Assembly (NCBI RefSeq): GCF_000238355.1
Contig: NZ_AHCA01000010.1
Span: 1-64,000, forward strand
Origin: Pseudoalteromonas haloplanktis ATCC 14393
GTDB lineage: Bacteria > Pseudomonadota > Gammaproteobacteria > Enterobacterales > Alteromonadaceae
DNA length: 64,000 bases
Direction: 5' to 3'
Below, piece by piece: positions 23,047-31,989 of the stretch (position 1 is its first letter; each line of letters begins with the position of its first letter). The notes beneath the pieces were generated by a model. The model was not told the origin of the DNA. It made no database searches and was given only the letters and a program-made list of their open reading frames with translations. The position numbers and the translations under genes are program-made.

Positions 23047-25164
23047 TTGCATTTTATCGCACTTACTTCTATCGGAATCGAAAACTTATTGGTTGAAGAA
23101 CTTACTGACATTGGCGCCACGGTGACCAAGCAAACGGTGGGCTCTGTACGCTTTGAAGGTGACACTACATTAGCACAAAAAGTGTGTTTGATGAGCCGCT
23201 TCGCAACTCGCGTACTTATGTTGATTGAAGAGAAAGAAGGCGTAAATGATAAAGAAAGCCTCTACAAGTTTGCTCGTTTGCAACCATGGCAAGAATGGTT
23301 TGGCCCAACGCAAACATTCGCAGTTGACTTCAATGGCACTAATGATGCACTTAAGAACACTCAATTTTCAGGTTTGGTGATTAAAGATGCCATTGTTGAC
23401 TATTTTAATGATTTATACGAACAACGCCCTAACGTAGATAAACAAGATGCCAATGTTCGTGTTGTTGCACGTTTATCGCGTCAAGGTGTGGCTATGTATA
23501 TTGATTATTCAGGTCCGCGGTTATCAGAGCGTGGTTATCGTGAAGGCCAAGGTAAAGCACCAATTAAAGAGCATTTAGCAGCGGCACTTATTAAACGCAG
23601 TGGTTGGCTCGAGAATGTACAGCAGCCATTATTTGACCCTTGTTGTGGTGCCGGTACTATTTTAATAGAAGCTGCTGGTATGGCACGTAATGAAGCGCCG
23701 GGACTATTCCGTGAAGGTTTTGCATTTGAACGTCTACCAAGCTTTAGAATTGCCAAGTACAAAGAATTAAGAGAGCAGTTAATTGCTCAGATCACCGATC
23801 CTAAACTATGGCTTATAGGTCATGATTATGATGCCAATGTATTAAGCAAAGCAGTAGATAATGCGCGCAGAGCTGGACTTGGTGATGTAATTAAATTTAA
23901 ACAAAGTGATGCAACTAAACTGACCTCAGTGGCAAAACTACCTGGTGTGGTTATTTCAAACTTGCCTTATGGTGAGCGTATTGGCTCTATGGCTGAGTTA
24001 GTCAGTTTGCACAGTGCGTTAGGCACTGGCTTTAAAAAACATTTTAATAACTGGAAACTTGCTCTATTGGGCATGGATGAAAGCCTATTTAAATTATTAA
24101 AACTGGTTAAACTTAAACGCTATAAGTTTAAAAATGGCCCGCTTGATGTGGTACTTAATCTATACCAGTTAGATGATAAACAAGTTAGCCAAACAACCGA
24201 AGACAAGCCCGCATTGAATTTTGAAGGCTCGTTGTCATTTGCTAATCGCGTGAAGAAAAATAAGCAAGGGTTAAAAAATTGGCTTAAGCAAAATGAAATT
24301 CAAGCTTATCGTGTGTATGACGCTGATATTCCAGAGTACAATGTTGCAGTGGATGTTTATGGCGATTCGGCGGTTATTTTTGAATACGCAGCCCCGAAAG
24401 AAATTGATGATGCTACCGCACATAAACGTTTACAAGACGTAATCTCTCTAACTGCACAACAGCTTAATATTGCACCAGGCAATATTGCTGTCAAAGTCCG
24501 TAAAAAACAAAAAGGTGAAGAGCAATACACACCAATGGCCAAACAAAACAGGACTCAAGTCGTTGAAGAGTTTGGTGCCAAGTTTAAGGTAAACTTATTT
24601 GATTACCTAGACACAGGGTTGTTTTTAGACCATCGTCTTGCTCGTCGTTATATTCAAGAAAACGCCAAAGATAAGCGCTTTTTAAACTTGTTTGCGTACA
24701 CGGGCACAGCCTCTGTCCACGCAGCTCTTGGTGGTGCCAAAGCGATTACTACGGTTGATTTATCAAAAACCTACTTAAAGTGGGGGCAAGATAATTTTGA
24801 ACTGAATAACATCAGTAATACCCGTTATCGCTTTGAGCAAGCAGATTGTTTGAAGTGGCTGGAATATGCAACTAGTCAATATGATTTGATCTTTTTAGAT
24901 CCACCGACATTTTCTAACTCAAAACGTATGAAAGATGCATTTGATGTACAACGTGATCACATTAAGTTATTAACGTGGGTTAAAAAAATTCTCAGTCCAT
25001 CAGGTACTTTGATATTTTCGAATAATAAGCGTGGTTTTATCATGGATGAAGTGGGTTTAATTGGCTTAGGCTTAAAAGCGCAAAATATTTCAGAGCAAAC
25101 ATTATCGCCTGATTTTAAACGTAATAAACAGATCCATAATAGCTGGTTAATTACGCATGGCTAA
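23047..25164 (+). CDS. rlmL: Bifunctional 23S rRNA methyltransferase RlmKL (m2G2445/m7G2069)
   Basis: A 705-aa fusion enzyme. A THUMP domain (about 45-155) precedes the RlmL methyltransferase (about 160-385, with DPCCGAGTILIEAAG and SNLPYGERIG). The RlmK methyltransferase forms the C-terminal half (about 400-705, with NLFAYTGTASVHAA and FLDPPTFSNSKRM). Together they methylate G2445 and G2069 of 23S rRNA. The start is a TTG with AAGGG (23034-23038) at 8-nt spacing; no closer ATG gives the usual MHFIALTS N-terminus. The length matches E. coli (702 aa). It overlaps the glutaredoxin-like gene by 8 bp. Confidence 0.95.
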   Translation: MHFIALTSIGIENLLVEELTDIGATVTKQTVGSVRFEGDTTLAQKVCLMSRFATRVLMLIEEKEGVNDKESLYKFARLQPWQEWFGPTQTFAVDFNGTNDALKNTQFSGLVIKDAIVDYFNDLYEQRPNVDKQDANVRVVARLSRQGVAMYIDYSGPRLSERGYREGQGKAPIKEHLAAALIKRSGWLENVQQPLFDPCCGAGTILIEAAGMARNEAPGLFREGFAFERLPSFRIAKYKELREQLIAQITDPKLWLIGHDYDANVLSKAVDNARRAGLGDVIKFKQSDATKLTSVAKLPGVVISNLPYGERIGSMAELVSLHSALGTGFKKHFNNWKLALLGMDESLFKLLKLVKLKRYKFKNGPLDVVLNLYQLDDKQVSQTTEDKPALNFEGSLSFANRVKKNKQGLKNWLKQNEIQAYRVYDADIPEYNVAVDVYGDSAVIFEYAAPKEIDDATAHKRLQDVISLTAQQLNIAPGNIAVKVRKKQKGEEQYTPMAKQNRTQVVEEFGAKFKVNLFDYLDTGLFLDHRLARRYIQENAKDKRFLNLFAYTGTASVHAALGGAKAITTVDLSKTYLKWGQDNFELNNISNTRYRFEQADCLKWLEYATSQYDLIFLDPPTFSNSKRMKDAFDVQRDHIKLLTWVKKILSPSGTLIFSNNKRGFIMDEVGLIGLGLKAQNISEQTLSPDFKRNKQIHNSWLITHG

Positions 25165-25399
25165 TTGGGTACTATATCATACTGATGGGTGTCATTTGTG
25201 CGAGCAAGCGCAGTCTTTGATTGGTCCATTGTTAGGTGATGATTCATTACTGCTTGTTGATATTATCAGCGATGATTCATTGATCGCTGAATATCAGACT
25301 AGTATCCCAGTTTTAAAAAGCGAACAAGGCAGACAATTGTATTGGCCTTTTACTGCGCAAGATGTGCGTCAGTTTTTTACGCAAACAGAAAAAGAGTAA
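25157..25399 (+). CDS. Glutaredoxin-like (DUF836) thiol protein
   Basis: An 80-aa small thioredoxin-fold protein. An N-terminal beta strand is followed by TDGCHLCEQA, with CXXC at residues 12-15, then the fold's cis-Pro loop (SIPVL). This pattern fits the DUF836 glutaredoxin-like family often found between rlmKL and uup. Its redox partner is unknown. It starts inside the end of rlmKL (8-bp overlap) and ends 9 bp before uup, so it is part of a translationally coupled set. Confidence 0.85.
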   Translation: MANWVLYHTDGCHLCEQAQSLIGPLLGDDSLLLVDIISDDSLIAEYQTSIPVLKSEQGRQLYWPFTAQDVRQFFTQTEKE

Positions 25400-25408
25400 A
25401 CAGATCAT

Positions 25409-27322
25409 ATGGACTTAATTAGAATTTCTAAAGCTCAACTCGCGTACGGCACGCACCCATTACTTGATAACGCGGATGCAATTATTGAAAGTGGTGAGCG
25501 CGTGTGTGTGGTTGGCCGAAATGGCGCTGGTAAATCAACACTATTAAAAGTACTCGATGGCCAAGTGATTTTAGATGATGGTGAAATAAATCAGCTTGGT
25601 AGCATTAAAATTTCACGCTTAGAGCAAGATCCTCCAAAAGGTGCCAGCGGTTCGGTGTTTGATTATGTCGCACAAGGCATGCCTGAAATAGCTAATTTAC
25701 TCATTGATTATCATCATGTTAGTACCCAGCTACAAACGCAGTGCACAGATCAACTATTAAATAAGTTAGAGCGTTTATCAAACCAGCTCGAAGCGGCAGA
25801 TGGCTGGCGCTTTGATAGTCGAATTCAATTAGTTTTAACGCGTTTGGAATTGTCTCCTGAAGCTAAACTTGAGTCGCTTTCAGGTGGTTGGTTACGAAAA
25901 GTGGCACTTGCGCGTGCGCTGGTCAGTGAGCCTGACTTACTGCTACTTGATGAGCCTACCAACCACTTAGACATGGAAAGCGTGATGTGGCTTGAGCAGT
26001 TTTTGAAAGAGTTTAAAGGTGGCATTGTATTTATTTCTCATGACCGTGCTTTTATTCGCGCTGTGGCGACACGAATTTTAGATTTAGACCGTGGTAAATT
26101 AATTTCCTACCCTGGTGACTATGCAACTTATTTAGAGCAAAAAGCCCACGATTTAAAAGTCGAAGAAGCACAAAATGCGTTGTTTGATAAACGCCTAGCT
26201 GAAGAAGAAGCATGGATCCGCCAAGGTGTTAAAGCCCGACGTACGCGTAATGAAGGTCGGGTACGTGAACTCAAGCAACTTCGTAATGAGCGTAAGCAAC
26301 GAGTGGATCAAGTTGGTAAAACTGACTTTAACATTGAAACGGCTGACCGCTCTGGTAAATTAGTGTTTGAGGCTAAGCACTTAAACCATCAATTCAATAA
26401 AGACAAAGTAATTGCTCGTGATTTCTCTACCCTTGTTATGCGTGGTGATCGCATCGGTTTAGTTGGGCCTAACGGGATTGGTAAAACAACCTTATTAAAA
26501 TTATTATTTGGTGATATTGCAGCGGATGAAGGAATAGTTAAACAAGGCGTCAATCTTGAGTTTGCTTATTTTGACCAATACCGCCAGAAGCTAGATGAAG
26601 AAGCAACAGTACAAGACAATGTTGCAGAAGGTAAGCAAGAAGTGATGATGAATGGTCGTTCACGGCATGTGCTTGGTTACTTGCAAGACTTTTTATTCCC
26701 GCCTGCGCGAGCGCGTACGCCGGTTAAAGCATTGTCTGGTGGTGAAAAGAACCGCTTATTATTAGCAAAGCTCTTCTTAAAGCCGTCAAATATTCTGGTT
26801 CTTGATGAGCCAACCAATGATTTGGATATAGAAACCCTTGAGTTGCTGGAAGATATCATTAATCAATATCAAGGTACTGTGCTAATTGTTAGTCATGACC
26901 GTGAGTTTATTGATAACACTTGTACCAGTGTTTGGGCGTTTGAAGGAAATGGCGTGATCACCGATATTGTCGGTGGTTATAGCGACTACGAAGCCTATAC
27001 AAACTATTTAGCACAACAAAAAAAGCATGAGAGCACGCCAGCTAAAAAGCAAGCTGTAGTTACAGCTCCTGTTATTAAAGCTGAAAATAAAACGAATAAA
27101 CTCTCTTACAAATTAAAACTTGAATTAGAGCAATTACCCAGTAAGCTTGAACAACTTGAGCAAGCATTAGAAGCACAGCAAGTTGTGGTTAATGACGCTA
27201 ATTTCTTTAAACAAGATGCCAGCATAACAACCAAAGAGTTGAACCATTTAGCACAACTTGAGTCTGACCTTGAAGCCGCTTTGGAGCGCTGGGAAGAACT
27301 TGAAGATTTAAAGAATCAGTAG
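25409..27322 (+). CDS. uup: ABC-F ATPase Uup
   Basis: A 637-aa cytosolic protein with two ABC domains and no membrane segments, of the ABC-F group that acts on the ribosome; Uup also affects transposon excision in E. coli. The Walker A motifs are GRNGAGKST (about 36) and GPNGIGKTT (about 353). Signatures are LSGGWLRK and LSGGEKNR, with Walker B motifs LLLLDEPTNHLD and LVLDEPTNDLD. A charged linker lies between the domains and a coiled coil forms the C-terminus (about 565-637), the DNA-binding part in E. coli Uup. It lies 11 bp before the DUF3466 gene. Confidence 0.95.
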   Translation: MDLIRISKAQLAYGTHPLLDNADAIIESGERVCVVGRNGAGKSTLLKVLDGQVILDDGEINQLGSIKISRLEQDPPKGASGSVFDYVAQGMPEIANLLIDYHHVSTQLQTQCTDQLLNKLERLSNQLEAADGWRFDSRIQLVLTRLELSPEAKLESLSGGWLRKVALARALVSEPDLLLLDEPTNHLDMESVMWLEQFLKEFKGGIVFISHDRAFIRAVATRILDLDRGKLISYPGDYATYLEQKAHDLKVEEAQNALFDKRLAEEEAWIRQGVKARRTRNEGRVRELKQLRNERKQRVDQVGKTDFNIETADRSGKLVFEAKHLNHQFNKDKVIARDFSTLVMRGDRIGLVGPNGIGKTTLLKLLFGDIAADEGIVKQGVNLEFAYFDQYRQKLDEEATVQDNVAEGKQEVMMNGRSRHVLGYLQDFLFPPARARTPVKALSGGEKNRLLLAKLFLKPSNILVLDEPTNDLDIETLELLEDIINQYQGTVLIVSHDREFIDNTCTSVWAFEGNGVITDIVGGYSDYEAYTNYLAQQKKHESTPAKKQAVVTAPVIKAENKTNKLSYKLKLELEQLPSKLEQLEQALEAQQVVVNDANFFKQDASITTKELNHLAQLESDLEAALERWEELEDLKNQ

Positions 27323-27333
27323 TAAGGACTAAA

Positions 27334-29070
27334 ATGAAATATAAATTACTCGCTGCTAGTATTTTAGCTACCATGAGTACCTCGGCACTTAGTGCAACGT
27401 ATCAGTTAACTGAGCTGAGTGTATTAGCCGATACAAAGCATAACTATGTTAAAGATGTTAGTGAAAGCGGGCACATAATTGGCCTTTCTAACGGCTTATA
27501 CAACTTACCTATTGATGTTAGTTATATTGATTTCACAGATAGCGCAATCGAAAGAGCTTATGAACAACAAGAAGACTACTTCGAGTTAATTGATAAGCAA
27601 ATTACCTTTACGCTTGATGATATTGAAAATAATAATGCAGCGGCAACTAATCCTGATGCTCACAGTTTTATGCTGTCTTTTTTAACAGCGCAAGCAACGA
27701 ACCCTGATTATCAAAAACTAGCTAATATTGTCGGGTACAATATTTTAAATGGCGAAGCCCAAGAGCAAGTATTATTTGATATCGCTTCAGTTGATTATGA
27801 TGGTTTAACGCGTTCTGTTAGCAATTTTTATAATGCCGTAGCAGAAGATGGAATCGCAGTGGGCTGGGGCAGTGCGCCTTATGAAAAAACAGTGTTTACT
27901 CCAGATGGTGAAACTGAAGAAGAAACCCGTTTCGTGCGCGATTTTATCTCTCGGGGTATTATTGTCTCTCCTGACGGATTGAGTGTGCCACTGGTCCCTG
28001 AGTTTGATGAATACGGCGGAATAAGTAGTGCCAGTGATATTGTAAAAACAAATTCAGGCTATACGGTGGTAGGCCAAGTGTCGACAGGTATACCAGCTGA
28101 TCGTCAAGAAAATATCGATGATTCTTGCGATGGTGAAGACCAACCCGTTTCTGTGTGTATTGAAGGTTTACAAAGAAGTACTTCGTCTCGTTTATTTGAT
28201 ACCCGCGCTGTTAGATGGAGTTTAGATAGTAATTTAAATATTACCAATACAGAGTTATTAGGTTTAGGGTTAACACCTGAAGAAGATGATGACTTTGCCT
28301 TTATAAGCAATGCACTGGCTGTTAATAGTAATGGCACCGTTGCAGGTTTTTCTGATGTACGTGATCATGATAGTTCATCAACGATTCGTTCGTTACCTGT
28401 TTATTACAAAGACGGTAAAGTGGTTGAAATGCTTGATCAAGAAGATGACTGGACTGCTGGTAAGTCATTAGCGATTAATGAGAATGACGTTATCGTGGGG
28501 TATGGCATAAGAAGAATTGAAGGTTCAGACCGACTTAAATTTTTCTACCACGACATTGCAAGTAACAGTACAGTGTTCCCTACGGATTACTTTAATAGCT
28601 CAGCCTCAATAGCCAATGATATTAATGATAACGGTTATATCGTAGGTGAAGGTGAAACTGATGTATTTAATGTTGGCTCACGTCGTCGTGAAGGTTTCTT
28701 GTATAAGATTGGTGAAGATGCAATCACCAACATTAATGATTTATTACCGTGTTACGAAGCTGATGGTGAAACGCGTTATAAATATGTCGTGTCAGAAGCA
28801 AAAGTAATAAACAACAAAAATGAAATTTTTGGTGTTGCAACGAAGACAGTTGAAAAAACGGATACATTAGGTGGCGTGGTACGAGATATTAACGGTGAAA
28901 TAGAATACGAAAGTATTGCAGTCCCAGTTAAGTTAACACCTATTGATGGCAGTATCGAAAGTTGTTCAGATCCTGAGACGGACACTTACGAACGTCAATC
29001 TGCTAGTTTTCCTTGGTATACGTTATTGTTGTTACCGTTAGTTGGCTTACGTCGCGCGTTTCGTAAATAA
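27334..29070 (+). CDS. DUF3466 family exported protein with C-terminal sorting-type tail
   Basis: A 578-aa protein with a signal peptide (MKYKLLAASILATMS, cleaved near ALSATY) and repeated propeller-like motifs of the type 'AVNSNGTVAGFSD', 'AINENDVIVGYG' and 'DINDNGYIVGEG', as in extracellular repeat (HAF-like) proteins. The C-terminus has a short Ser-rich linker, a hydrophobic helix and a basic end (LLLLPLVGLRRAFRK), the layout of GlyGly-CTERM/PEP-CTERM type sorting tails, although the Gly-Gly itself is not visible. It is probably surface-anchored or processed. It follows uup by 11 bp and ends at a shared terminator. The function is unknown. Confidence 0.85.
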   Translation: MKYKLLAASILATMSTSALSATYQLTELSVLADTKHNYVKDVSESGHIIGLSNGLYNLPIDVSYIDFTDSAIERAYEQQEDYFELIDKQITFTLDDIENNNAAATNPDAHSFMLSFLTAQATNPDYQKLANIVGYNILNGEAQEQVLFDIASVDYDGLTRSVSNFYNAVAEDGIAVGWGSAPYEKTVFTPDGETEEETRFVRDFISRGIIVSPDGLSVPLVPEFDEYGGISSASDIVKTNSGYTVVGQVSTGIPADRQENIDDSCDGEDQPVSVCIEGLQRSTSSRLFDTRAVRWSLDSNLNITNTELLGLGLTPEEDDDFAFISNALAVNSNGTVAGFSDVRDHDSSSTIRSLPVYYKDGKVVEMLDQEDDWTAGKSLAINENDVIVGYGIRRIEGSDRLKFFYHDIASNSTVFPTDYFNSSASIANDINDNGYIVGEGETDVFNVGSRRREGFLYKIGEDAITNINDLLPCYEADGETRYKYVVSEAKVINNKNEIFGVATKTVEKTDTLGGVVRDINGEIEYESIAVPVKLTPIDGSIESCSDPETDTYERQSASFPWYTLLLLPLVGLRRAFRK

Positions 29071-29100
29071 CAGCTGAGCCATTCAATTAATTATATAAAT

Positions 29101-29135
29101 AAAAAACCCTGCTTCACTCAGCAGGGTTTTTTTTG
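29101..29135. terminator. Bidirectional terminator between DUF3466 and DUF2062
   Basis: An A run, ACCCTGCT, a 6-nt loop, AGCAGGGT and eight T. The flanking A and T runs allow use from both of the convergent genes. Confidence 0.9.
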
Positions 29136-29165
29136 TCTATACTTTAACTAAATTAGGAACGTTGA

Positions 29166-29672
29166 CTATTTATGGCGATTTACCCAAGCCTTGCGTACTG
29201 AACGACGCCATAAAAGGTCCACGCCGAAATAGCCTATCGCAGAGGCAAAAGTAGCGCAGATCAAGGATCCAACTAAAAAAGCAGGGCCGATAGTGGTTAA
29301 GCTGTCTAAAAACCATTGCCAGCTAGGTTCAAAAGCAAAGTGTTGCTCGGGCTGACCTAGTGCAATAGTGCCGATCAGATAAGAGCAGTAAAAGATAGGT
29401 GGCATTGTTAGCGGGTTAGTGATCCACACAACGGCGACTGAAATAGGTAAATTAACTCGTAACGGAATAGCCAGAGCGGCGGCAAGCACCATTTGAAAAG
29501 GAACAGGGATGAAAGCGAAAAATAAACCGACAGAAAATGCCCCACGAGCGGAACGGCGATTTAAATGCCAGAGATTGGCATCGTGGAGTAAACGACCAAA
29601 AATTTTTAAAGATTTATGATGTTTAACTTTATTGTGATCGGGTAAAAACCGTTGGATCGTTTTCTTAGCCAT
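29166..29672 (-). CDS. DUF2062 family membrane protein
   Basis: A 168-aa inner-membrane protein with about three membrane segments and basic ends. It shows the DUF2062 pattern RRSARGAFSVGLFFAFIPVPFQM followed by WITNPLTMPPIFY. The family is widespread in proteobacteria and lacks a known function. Its 5' end overlaps the 5' end of comEC on the other strand by 21 bp, an unusual divergent arrangement. It converges on DUF3466 with a shared terminator. Confidence 0.88.
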   Translation of the reverse strand: MAKKTIQRFLPDHNKVKHHKSLKIFGRLLHDANLWHLNRRSARGAFSVGLFFAFIPVPFQMVLAAALAIPLRVNLPISVAVVWITNPLTMPPIFYCSYLIGTIALGQPEQHFAFEPSWQWFLDSLTTIGPAFLVGSLICATFASAIGYFGVDLLWRRSVRKAWVNRHK

Positions 29673-31931
29673 TTAAAGCAACCATTTACATCTGTTTGGT
29701 TAAGCGTTGGGTTTGTTGTTGGTTGTATTATAACCGTTTTTTATTATCAGACCCTTGTATTTACAGTTTTCGCTTTATCTCTATTAATTGCGAGCGCTTA
29801 TTTTAAGCCGTTTTACACAGTATTGTTAGGTTTTATTTGTGGAATTTGCTGTGTTTGGGGACATTTTTCTAGCTTCTATACTATTTCACCGTTAGTTTTG
29901 CATGAAAATCAACCGTACTATTGTCAGCTCACTGTTGTTGACGTTATTTCACAGCGTGATCACTTCTATGTGAAAGTTCAGCTTAACAAGATTAATCAAC
30001 AAAGTCAGTCAGCGCTAAAACCGCCTTTTGCACTAGTTACGTTAAAAAGTGAGCAGCAGCTTGAAGCTGGTGATGATATTAACACTTGGCTACAGCTAAC
30101 AAAATATCGCAGTCAAAAAAACTATGCTGTGTTTGATAAAGAGCGCTATGCATTTAGTGAACGAATCTTTTTTAAAGGGAAACAGGTAGGCAATTATATT
30201 GAAATAACCAAAAATACAGATACTGAACTGATTAAATCGTATCGCCAATATATCAACAATATATACCAAAATAGCACGTTAAACTGGTTGTACTACCCAC
30301 TGTTAACGGGCGATCGCAGTGAGATGAGTTTTTCACAAAAAGAAGAGCTGCAGCAATTCGGCATCAGCCATTTATTAGCTATTTCAGGATTGCACATAGG
30401 CTTAATGTTTAGTATCGGCTTTTTCATTACTCGTACTATCATGAGCTGTTTAAACTTTATGGTTAAACCTTGGACACAGCAGTTAAATTTGTCACAGATT
30501 TATGCTTTAGGTGGGTTTTTACTGGCATTTAGTTATGTGTATTTAAGTGGTTTTATAGTCTCTGCTACGCGAGCATTGCTTATGCTAGGCTGCTATTTAG
30601 TTATTTATTTTTATGCCAAACAAGCATTACGTTGGCGTAGTATTTTGTTTGCTTTGGTGTGCGTATTACTTATTGACCCCTTTAGTCTACTTAATCCTGG
30701 GCTTTACTTTTCATTCACTGCGGTAGTCATCATTTTCTGGGTATTGAGTGTTATCTCCTTCTCTGCGATAGGTTTAGTTGCAATCATTAAAACTTTGATC
30801 ATTTTACAAATAGCCTTGTTTATAGGTTTATTGCCGTTATCACTTTATTATTTTAATGGGGTCAGTGTAATTGGTTTAGCTGTTAATTTAGTGGCGATAC
30901 CAATACTTGGTTTTATTATAATGCCAAGCTTAGTGTTGTTTTCAGTGATGAGTCTGCTACTTGATATGAGTAGCTTGATTGGTGTGTTCGATTATTTGTT
31001 ACAGTACGCCTATCGGTCGTTAACTTTACTACCGGTTGAGTATCGCTGGATTGATACCGCTACATTTAGTTTGCAATGGCTAATTAGTAGTTATCTCACA
31101 ATTTTCATTGTATGTTTTACACCATGGCGATTAATGGGGTGTTTTCCTATTGCTGTTAGTTTTTTTGACTACTATTTGCAGCCAAAACCAGTGTGGCAGC
31201 TTGATGTGTTTGACGTAGGTCATGGCACAATGGTGTTAGTTAGCAAACAAGGTAAAGGCTTTATTTATGATTTGGGACCTGTGTATTTTAATACATATAC
31301 AAGGATAAACAATACCTTAGTGCCTTACTTAACCAGCAAGGGAATTGAAACCGAAGTTACCTTGATAAGCCATATGGATAAAGACCATGTTGGCGGGTTG
31401 GCTCACTGGTTGCAGCACGGCTATCATCATACCTTTAGTTTGCTACATCCGAATGGGCCGGAGCAAGGTTGTAAAGCGGGTAAATATAGCTTCTATAACT
31501 TGATGATTACAGTACACGAACCTGCAGAGTATTTACAAACTGAGAATGATAATTCGTGTGTTGTTCATATTAGTGATGGGACTTTTAGTGTTTTACTACC
31601 AGGAGATATATCAGCTAAAAGAGAAGCGCAATTACTCGCACGGCAAAATGGACTTAAGAGTACTGTTTTACTGAGTCCCCATCACGGTAGCAACACATCA
31701 TCGAGTGATCTATTTATTAAAGCAGTATCCCCAGAAGTGGTGATCCATTCAACAGCCTATAAAGGGCAATGGCAATTACCGCATCGGCAAGTTGTTGCAC
31801 GATTTGCTGATCATAATGTATTGCAATACACAACGGCCGCACATGGACAGATAAATATTGCCTTTTATCAGCATGAATACACGATAAATCTAGCTCGATA
31901 TGATGAAAGTTATTGGTTTCTAAAAGATTGA
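29652..31931 (+). CDS. comEC: DNA internalisation/competence protein ComEC/Rec2
   Basis: A 759-aa inner-membrane channel for single-stranded DNA uptake in natural transformation. An N-terminal soluble OB-type segment lies between membrane helices (about 15-200). The competence core (about 210-510) has ISGLHIGLMF, and a C-terminal metallo-beta-lactamase domain (about 510-750) has SHMDKDHVGG and SPHHGSNTSSSD. All parts are present and it looks intact. The start is uncertain: the TTG at 29652 lies inside the DUF2062 coding region with only a weak ribosome site, and no in-frame ATG or GTG follows closely. It sits before msbA-lpxK, as in many gammaproteobacteria. Confidence 0.92.
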   Translation: MDRFLSHLKQPFTSVWLSVGFVVGCIITVFYYQTLVFTVFALSLLIASAYFKPFYTVLLGFICGICCVWGHFSSFYTISPLVLHENQPYYCQLTVVDVISQRDHFYVKVQLNKINQQSQSALKPPFALVTLKSEQQLEAGDDINTWLQLTKYRSQKNYAVFDKERYAFSERIFFKGKQVGNYIEITKNTDTELIKSYRQYINNIYQNSTLNWLYYPLLTGDRSEMSFSQKEELQQFGISHLLAISGLHIGLMFSIGFFITRTIMSCLNFMVKPWTQQLNLSQIYALGGFLLAFSYVYLSGFIVSATRALLMLGCYLVIYFYAKQALRWRSILFALVCVLLIDPFSLLNPGLYFSFTAVVIIFWVLSVISFSAIGLVAIIKTLIILQIALFIGLLPLSLYYFNGVSVIGLAVNLVAIPILGFIIMPSLVLFSVMSLLLDMSSLIGVFDYLLQYAYRSLTLLPVEYRWIDTATFSLQWLISSYLTIFIVCFTPWRLMGCFPIAVSFFDYYLQPKPVWQLDVFDVGHGTMVLVSKQGKGFIYDLGPVYFNTYTRINNTLVPYLTSKGIETEVTLISHMDKDHVGGLAHWLQHGYHHTFSLLHPNGPEQGCKAGKYSFYNLMITVHEPAEYLQTENDNSCVVHISDGTFSVLLPGDISAKREAQLLARQNGLKSTVLLSPHHGSNTSSSDLFIKAVSPEVVIHSTAYKGQWQLPHRQVVARFADHNVLQYTTAAHGQINIAFYQHEYTINLARYDESYWFLKD

Positions 31932-31989
31932 GTTTAGTTTTATGGAGCTGGAGGCTACAATAGCCACAGACTATGAATAAGAGAGTGTT

